DNA of 64,000 bases from Zea mays (taxonomy: Eukaryota; Streptophyta; Magnoliopsida; Poales; Poaceae): the NCBI RefSeq assembly GCF_902167145.1, contig NC_050100.1:193061439-193125438 (forward strand), read 5' to 3'. The position numbers were made by a program, and so were the translations under genes. Positions 56,851 through 64,000 of this stretch are shown piece after piece. Every line of letters starts with the position of its first letter. The stretch's first letter is position 1. The notes below the pieces were generated by a model. That model did no database searches and was not told where the DNA came from. It saw only the letters and a program-made list of their open reading frames with translations.

Positions 56851-58146
56851 TCGGAACTGTGCTGCAAAGAATAATATATGAACAAACACTACGATTTCCT
56901 TATGAACCATAAAGGCTTAACGAAATGAAAACAACCCAAAATAATTATCAATTATGTTGCATGCAACAAGTAAAGATTTGAATTGTACCATTCATATTGC
57001 AGCATGGAACATGACATATTTATAGAAGTATAACACTGCAAATGTTATGACTGGTAAGGGCAACATATGGGAATTAGAAATAAAAAAATTGACTAGTTCG
57101 ATATATAGTTGTTTGTGATAGCTGCCTGTAGACTTATAAATATTGTTGTATCTTGTGGACATGGACGGAATTTAAAAGCAATGCACTCATTGTACAGCAG
57201 TAACAAATGTTTGATGTCAGTTTTGTAGAAAACAGTTAAGGAGAAAATTAACAAACAATGCAATCCATGTCAGCAGAAACATTACTGTAATGTGAGGGTT
57301 GTAGAAAACATTCAAGGATACAAAAAACAAGCTATGTACTCCATGCAAGCACAAACATAATGTACATAATAAAGAACTGTGTGGTCATACCATCACTTGC
57401 TGAAGAAAACATAATGTTAATGGGAGGATATTGTGAAATACGTGAGGGTTGTACACATTACTACAACAAAAATAAATTAGTTGTTGTATCAATATAGAAA
57501 CCTACTAAATGAAGCTGCACAATAGTTCACTATCCTCCACTCGTATACAAGGGTGACAAACAAATTGGGGGGAAGTAGAGGAACACAATAAGGGTTGACA
57601 TAGACCTAACAATATGAATGAACATGAGGCATACTAACTTCAGAAGTAATGCCCCATCTGAGTATGTCGATGAGAGTTTTAAAAAGGATAATAAACAATG
57701 AACATAACACAGAGTTGGATGAAGTAACACATTGTGGGGCACACTACGATGAATCACTCTAGTACATTTACTAAAATGAGCTGTGGTTGTGGACAGTGTT
57801 CATCCAAAATTAATTCCAGAAGACTACACTTGAAGGCAGTATGGAAGCTAGTCCGTAGTGTAGGGATTACAAAATAATGGAAGGTCAACAACGTCTGACC
57901 CTAGTACTAAGCACAACCAAATTTAGTTGGACCAAGTATGAAGGACATTCGCCGGGTTGAGTACCTTAGAATTGTCTAACCCTAAAAGGCAGACCAGATC
58001 CGCGGAAATTTGTGAACTGGGGATTCATCGTTTCTTTTCGGATGAAATTCGTTACGGTTGAAAGGATTACTGGATTGCCGTACTAATAAGTTGTTCAAAG
58101 TTGTGCGCAAGATTAACATAAACAATACGGGTCGAAGGGCGTACCT

Positions 58147-58600
58147 CAAGATCCGAAGATTTGGGCGGGGAGAAGACGAATCCAACTGCTGGATTGCGGA
58201 TCCGATGAAGGCGTCGATGGTCGGACGGGGAAACCAACCAAGCGGTCGCGACGAACCTCGACGGAGCCGGATTTGCGCCCGCTTCGTCTTCGGTCTTGAC
58301 CGGAGCTGGTTGGTCACCACCTCCACTTCGTCGTCCACAGCTCCGACGGGGACCGGCACGCTAGCGCGCCCGAATCGCCGTTGCCTCGTCGCGAATCGCC
58401 GAAACGCAGGCGCCTCGAACGGGAGAGAAGACGACCGCGAAGCTTCCGGTCGGTGCCGCGGGCGGAGTCTTCCGCGCGAAGCAGTGGAGGGGGAGTGCAC
58501 AGTGACGCCCTGCATCTGGCGTGAGAGAGAAGAGGGTCGCGGCGAGGGGAGGCGGATAGCGGCGACCGCTGCGGAGGGAAGGGGTGAACAGTATCCCCTA
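58147..58600 (-). promoter_or_regulatory. GC-rich 5' exon and promoter side of the minus-strand unit, copy 2
   Basis: Counterpart of 51840-52290, with the same donor near 58145 and only scattered substitutions. Confidence 0.45.
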
Positions 58601-58659
58601 AACCGTGAACAGTGCTAGGGGAGGGGGGGGCGAAGGGTTCAGCGTTGCAGTCAGTCTAA

Positions 58660-59028
58660 GGCCCGTTTGATTGCTTGGTTGAGGAACTGGGCCAGACCGG
58701 TGGGCTGTCACTGGACTTGTTTGGTAGCTCGGACGGTCTCACTGTCACAGCTAGGCCGGCACGGTGCATAAAGCACTTGCGAAACCAAATTGAAAGTTCG
58801 TTTTTTTCTCGGTCTGGCTGGCTTAATGCCCAAGTGTTAGGTTATCTTCGTCAAATTTCTTATCTCATTCTCTATTCCCTATTTCAAACTTTCCTTTGAA
58901 AACGGTATCATCTACCGTTCTTCATCCTCTATTTTTCATACTCTAATGGAGACTATCTTAACAAGTCAAGGTCGTATACCATATCTGATATCAATACATA
59001 TATGCGCAGAATACGACATCGATATGTA
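58660..59028. other. Unassigned sequence after the transposon pair
   Basis: Starts GGCCCGTTTGATTGC. This looks like the type of end seen on grass MITEs, but I find no partner end. Confidence 0.35.
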
Positions 59029-59107
59029 CTATCTCCGTTCTTTTTTATTTGTCGTGTTTTAGTTAAAAAATGAACTAGCGACAACAAGTATTTGAGAACG
59101 GAGGTAG
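59029..59107. mobile_element. Short Stowaway MITE
   Basis: 79 bp with ends CTATCTCCGTTCTT and GAGAACGGAGGTAG, flanked by TA (59027-59028, 59108-59109). Probably internally deleted. Confidence 0.85.
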
Positions 59108-62100
59108 TACCTCTGAAGTATTTAATCTTTACTACTCTATAAGAACCTAACGTAGACCATGGTACATGCTTCTGTCCCCCACCAGCGCTCCCCACACGCA
59201 TCTCACCTCTACCTCTCTGCCTCCTAGATCCCCTCTCCCAGGGCACATCTCTCGGCCTCTAGCTCAGACCCCAACCCAGTTCCCATGCATGTGTTCCCAA
59301 CCCTAGCCCCCGCCTCGACAACGCTCCCCCATCGGCGTTGCTCCCCCCACTTCGTGCATCGTGGGTGTCCCTCCCCGCTCGCGACCAACCCGCCCCCACG
59401 ACCTCCGCATCTCGCCGGCCAATGCGTTCCGTGCCATCTCCCCACTCCTTCGCTCCTTGCCCGTCGTGGACGTGGACGACTGCTTCCTCATCGCACGGCC
59501 ACTCCGCACCGCCGCGACCTCCACCCCGCCGCCGTTAGAGCCTGAACGAGTGAGGCATCACTATGCGCGATGTGTAAGACCTACCCGCAGCAGGCCATTA
59601 CTGTTTGCAAGAATGGCTTCATCATCATCAAGAATTGTCCCTGCAAGGTATATGTGTGCTTAGATTTACGATCGGATTTATTCCATCAATTAGTATGGAT
59701 GTGCATCATTGTGCCGTGAACTGGTGAGCTTGTTCAGGTTCTAAAGACTGTTGTAGCACTGATACCATGTGAAATTGCAAATATTGTTTCTGTTTTCCAT
59801 TAGAATTTGTTCGTGATGTTTTCTGTTTGAAGAAACTCATCTTCTTTTTCAACTCACCAATTCAGCTTGGATTTACACTCATTTTCCACATTTTGAAGCT
59901 TTCGATGAATGTCATTTTCTCCTCTTGTTCAACAAAAATCACATCCCTCAATTCATGGATCTCATTTGCATCCATAGTGAAGGAGTACAAGCTGGTGGTT
60001 CTGGTGGTCATTGTTAGTTTCGGATATGACCGATCACTACATTTTATTATGGTATTACTTAATTATGTCTTTGTTTAAAAATATTCGCCTTTGATGATAA
60101 CTAGATATCTTCCTTTTTACTTTCCTCTAATGTCATTTCTCAACTTTACCAGACGGACATTTTTTGTGACAGTACTCCTGATCTCATTGTGTTTGCTAGC
60201 ATATTATAACATGTCACAGAACTATCAGACAAGGATGGAGATTCCTTGGAAAAGATAGGGAGCTTCCAAGTTCCAATGCATGATGAGGTCTTTTTCAAAG
60301 TCATTATATTTTATTTGATGATCAGCATCTCCTTTGTTTCCTTCTGACATATTGCTTTGTAGGGAGCTGGACTGGATGTTCATGTTGCAAGTGTACTGTC
60401 TACTACATGAGCATGGATTCCACCTACAACCTGAAGTTGAGGCCACCACAGTACTGGGTACAAACTACAATTCATATTTGGTGTCCAGTGGGACTGGCGC
60501 CACATTAACTAAAATATCATGTTGCAATATTTTTAAAAGATCATCACATAATAAATCATGTATGTAGTACACACAAATTATAGTTGCAAAAATTCAGTTT
60601 GATATTCATCCTAGATGTCAAGAAACGAATTGTTTGTTTGCAATTAAAGCCAACAGTTCAGTCTGCAGCTGCTGCCAACCGAACACACAAAACACTGTAG
60701 GAACAATAGGATTTAGCGGCAGCACTGTAAAGAAGCTAACCTAACATGGCTAAATAATTAAGCAGCCAACCTGACACTGTTCATCATGTGCATAGTTCAT
60801 CATGTGCAGACAGTGACACTTGTTTTTTGAATCCCAACATCAAAGATGAATTTCAAACTGAATTATTTCAGCTACACTTAACTTTCTTTAGTACTATATA
60901 AATCATTTGTAAACATTGCAACATGATTTTTTAGCGAAAGAGGGCGCCAGCTTCCTTGTGTGTGGGTGGGGTGGGGGCATACTACCACCTACTTTCCCTT
61001 ATTCTCGTGATTTCTGTAGAAAAATGGAAAAAACCACTGCAAGCTAGAGAATTCCAGTTATTTACCTGGATATTGCTTAATTAGAGCAACAATAGCAGTT
61101 TTGGGAGGTGATTCTAAGAAATGAAGTCCATCAGGGCTGCAACCCCCATTGCTCCTGAGTCATGACCCTGCACTGTCACCATACTTCCTTGCATGGCTAT
61201 CGCTCTACCCCTACTTGACCTGTCGGAAATGGGGCTTAGGGCAATTGCTTGCTGGTCCCTCTCAAATTTGATGGCTTCGTCGGGGCCAGTTGAAGCTACC
61301 TTTTGTTTTTGCCTAGGGCCTAAAATTTAGAGTTTGAGCTAGAGATGCTCAAACTTGGGTTGAAATCCCCTGCACACCATCTCTCCTTTATTCCACATCA
61401 TGTTGCACAGCTTGCACCCAACCGCTCCTGACCTTTACCTAGATGCCTACCGATGTGCATACTTGTGCGGTGTCCCCTTTGCACCCCCCACAATGTCGTA
61501 GACCACTTGTCCATGGACAGGAACTTGGTTCTTTCCTTATGAATCCATGGATTAATGATTGTTGCTGAGCAGGGTGGCCAAGCAAGACAAATAGGGAGAG
61601 GGTGTTTTTTAGATGGGGTGGGGGTTGAGGAGCCTATTGTTGGCGGCTTAGAGGAGCTTAAAGAAACCAAGCCTGACAAGGCTTGAGGTCGTAGAACATG
61701 GAAGTCAAGAAGGTGAAGGGGATCATGTAAAAGAGCTTGACAACCTGCACATTTTATGTGTTTTAAATACTCCTATCTATTGCCAACCAATGTTTTCTTA
61801 GAGTTATACATGTTAGCCATCGAGAAAACGTGCATCCACTGTCCTCATTAAGCTTGCTTAGGCCAAGTGAGAGTTTGTGCTTATTACTTTTGATAATCAA
61901 CATCACCTAGATAACTTAGTGGTGATTGAGAGTTTGGTGATGTCTTGATGGTGATTGTGAGAGGCCCAACTAGGGGTGGTAATGGATCATGGCCCTAATA
62001 CTTGCTTCACAAACCAACAAGGCCCTTAATTTTGTTAGTTCAAAATTGTATTGTTTTATGATCCGACCCTAACTTGATTGGATCCTTAAATTTGCTAGAC

Positions 62101-63193
62101 TAAATTAAATGGCTCGTTACCACACCCCTAGGCCCAACTCATGGTGTAAATGGTTGTTGGTGATTCACTGTGCTAGAGCAATGAAGAATCAACCCATAGA
62201 TAAACACTCACTCTTTGTGCGGATCGAGGGAGAGTTACACCCTAGCATGGGTGCTCCAACAATTACTAGTGAGCAGTGCTGACTTTCTGATACCTCAGAG
62301 AAAAATCATCGTGTTTCTATTTGTTAACAACCTTCCTAACAGATGAGCTGATACAAGAATTCCAGGAGAATTCCAGGAGTACAGATGAGGAAGAACAACA
62401 TGAAGTATTGAAGAAGAGAAAACTTGGGAAACAAGTTGAGTTCCGGTAAAATGATTATCGATGTCCTCTCCTCGTCGGGTGCTAAACATAATATAGCTAC
62501 ACGCATTGCTCCAGCCCACTAGCCCACGACGGCCCAAACGCTTTGATGCTTCGCTTCCTCAGTCTTAGTCCAGCGCAACCCATCAGCTTCGGTAGTTGAT
62601 CCGGCACATTGTCTGACATTCCCCATCGCTTGAAATGCGGCTTGCCCCCAAGCCGCAGCGGCAGTTGGCTCGCTTGCTGTAGTATTTGTTGCATACTAGG
62701 AGGCAGCTGCAAGACTCTGTTGTTTGGCCCAACATGAATTGTATAATACATGTGTTAATTGGTATAAGAACTGCTCTCCATCTTCATCTTGATAGCAACT
62801 CAAACTAAAAAGAGGGCCAAGGTGTTGGTCGCAGCTTAGTTTCATGACCCATAACCTCCAATTGGCACGCACACGCAAACATCCCTGTGAGACCTAATGA
62901 ATCAATGGCTTCTCCATTTTCTGAAGTCAAACTAAGTTGATTGAAAAGTCCATGAGCTAATCAACTTGACACAAGAAGAAAAATTCTCTCAGACAACTGC
63001 TCCACTTGCGCAAGGCACACAAGAGATGACCAATATCGATATGATTTCGGTGCAGCAAAGTAGAACCCAAACTCAAGAATATATACTGGGTGCCAAAATT
63101 GTGCCCTCTGATATGTTTGCAAAGTAATTGTTGGCAGTGGTGAATAAATCCAAAGCTGTCCATGTACTTCCCGACTGAATAAGCAATGGATAG
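59108..63193. other. Mostly unassigned sequence; possible gene fragments
   Basis: 59160-59640 is GC-rich and locally codon-like (RISPANAFRAISPLLRSLPV in one plus frame), followed by GT/AG-like signals and AT-rich stretches to about 60600. This could be a gene fragment or captured exon, but I cannot match it to any family. 60600-62300 shows no gene. 62300-63190 has several short minus-strand frames in sequence with repeat-like character next to the LTR at 63194. No RNA gene was seen. Confidence 0.4.
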
Positions 63194-64000
63194 TGTTGAA
63201 AGTCGCCTAGAGGGGGGTGAATAGGCAAATCTGAAATTTATAAACTTTAAGCACAACTACAAGCCGAGGTTAGCGTTAGAAATATAATCGAGTCTGAAAG
63301 AGAGGGCAAAAACAAATCAACCAAAGAAATAGAGCAGATGACACGATGATTTGTTTTACCGAGGTTCGGTTCTTGCAAACCTACTCCCCGTTGAGGTGGT
63401 CACAAAGACCGGGTCTCTTTCAACCCTTTCCCTCTCTCCACCGATCACAAAAACGGGCGAGCTTTTCTCCTCAATCAAATGGGTCACTTAGACCCCACAA
63501 GGACTACCACAACTTGGTGTCTCTTGCTTTGATTACAAAGGTGTTGAGAACAAGAAATGGGGAAGAATAAAAGTGATCCAAGCACAAGAGCTCAAAGAAC
63601 ACGAGCAAAACTCTCTCTTCTAGTCACTAATTGCTTTGAGTGGAATTGGGACTTGGAGAGGCTTTGATTCAATTCAATTGAAATGTGTCTTGTATTGAAT
63701 GCACTAGCTCTTGTATTGAGTGAGACGTCTGAAAAATTTGGATGCCTTGAAGTGTGGTGGTTGGGGGGGAATTTATAGCCCCAACCACCAAAGTGGCCGT
63801 TGGGAGGGGCTGCTGTCGATGGGCGCACCAGACAGTCTGGTGCGCCAGCCACGTCACCCAACCGTTAGAGTTCGACCGTTGGAGCTCTGACATGTGGGGC
63901 CACCAGACAGTCCGGTGGTGCACCGGACAGGTACTGTTCACTGTCCGGTGCGCCTTCTGGCGCCTGCTCTGACTCTGCGCGCGCTGTTCGCGTACTGTAG
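63194..64000 (-). mobile_element. LTR with GGAC-N-GTCC palindromes, running off the window
   Basis: On the minus strand it ends GGCGACTTTCAACA at 63194. The TATA box GGCTATAAATT lies upstream (near 63770 on the plus strand), and U3 has CACCGGAC/GTCCGGTG palindromes. Same family as 8790-9447. No primer site follows 63194 on the minus strand, so this is a 3' or solo LTR. Confidence 0.8.

Larger units (their letters stand above)
52352..58656. mobile_element. PIF/Harbinger transposon, copy 2
   Basis: 6305 bp, same orientation as copy 1, starting after the shared TAA (52349-52351) and ending before TAA (58657-58659). By eye, differences from copy 1 are scattered single bases plus indels in T/A runs and a 3-base deletion near 56264. 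The ends match copy 1. Confidence 0.95.

Noticed and set aside
58660..58760. GGCCCGTTTGATTGC as the end of another MITE or a Helitron
   Set aside because: No second end, no target duplication, and no CTRR hairpin end in the window.
59361..59663. 100-codon plus-strand frame as a gene
   Set aside because: GC-rich, overlapped by other frames of equal length, no family match and no clear intron pattern downstream.
62295..63256. Minus-strand short frames considered as part of a retroelement pol next to the LTR
   Set aside because: None shows RT, RNase H or integrase motifs, and no purine tract or primer site adjoins 63194 clearly enough to define an element.

Overview
The window looks like nuclear DNA of a grass, most likely maize (Zea mays) or a close relative. 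It has spliced plant genes separated by nested LTR retrotransposons, Stowaway, Tourist and hAT MITEs, and LTRs of a type I associate with the maize cinful/zeon family. That organism call rests on pattern recognition, not on a search.

Layout. 1-14.3 kb is retrotransposon mosaic: a plus-strand cinful/zeon-like LTR (1-1147), a 6.25 kb copia-like element inserted beside it with an ATAAC duplication (1153-7405), two small MITE-like elements, a truncated LTR of a second family (about 8790-9447), and a minus-strand cinful/zeon-like 5' LTR plus broken gag-protease (9448-14343). Two hAT-type MITEs with exact 8-bp target duplications follow (14707-15374 and 17914-18433).

16.2-25 kb is the first gene island: a five-exon remorin (16202-19309, minus), a four-exon cytochrome b561 / ascorbate ferrireductase (21475-23121, minus), a tRNA-Pro(UGG) (23910-23981, plus) and a short uncharacterised plant gene (24258-24854, minus).

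26.3-45.8 kb is one minus-strand gene, the plant XPF-like meiotic crossover factor SHOC1 (ZIP2-like). Its introns carry a Stowaway MITE, a TRIM-like element, a LINE 3' end, and in intron 5 (11.9 kb) a gag-only chromovirus deletion derivative. The 3' LTR of that derivative was split by a complete Tat-like Ty3 element (34804-44143) with intact gag-pro and pol frames.

46.0-58.7 kb holds two near-identical 6.3 kb PIF/Harbinger transposons in direct head-to-tail tandem, sharing one TAA, starting about 245 bp upstream of the SHOC1 start codon. Each has a spliced DDE transposase on the plus strand and a convergent minus-strand unit. The minus unit encodes the MYB-like partner protein, with the same frame break at a purine run in both copies, and a further 130-codon open frame that I do not recognise (ORF3). 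Two transposons fused at a single target site, together with ORF3 and the in-frame A-AAA-AAG heptamer, are the best candidates here for something not yet described.

58.7-64 kb is mostly unassigned sequence with a short Stowaway, ending in another LTR (63194 to the window end) of the family seen at 8.8 kb. LTRs of different families in the window share a palindromic GGACNGTCC core. In the Ty3 element this core also runs through gag and pol coding sequence.
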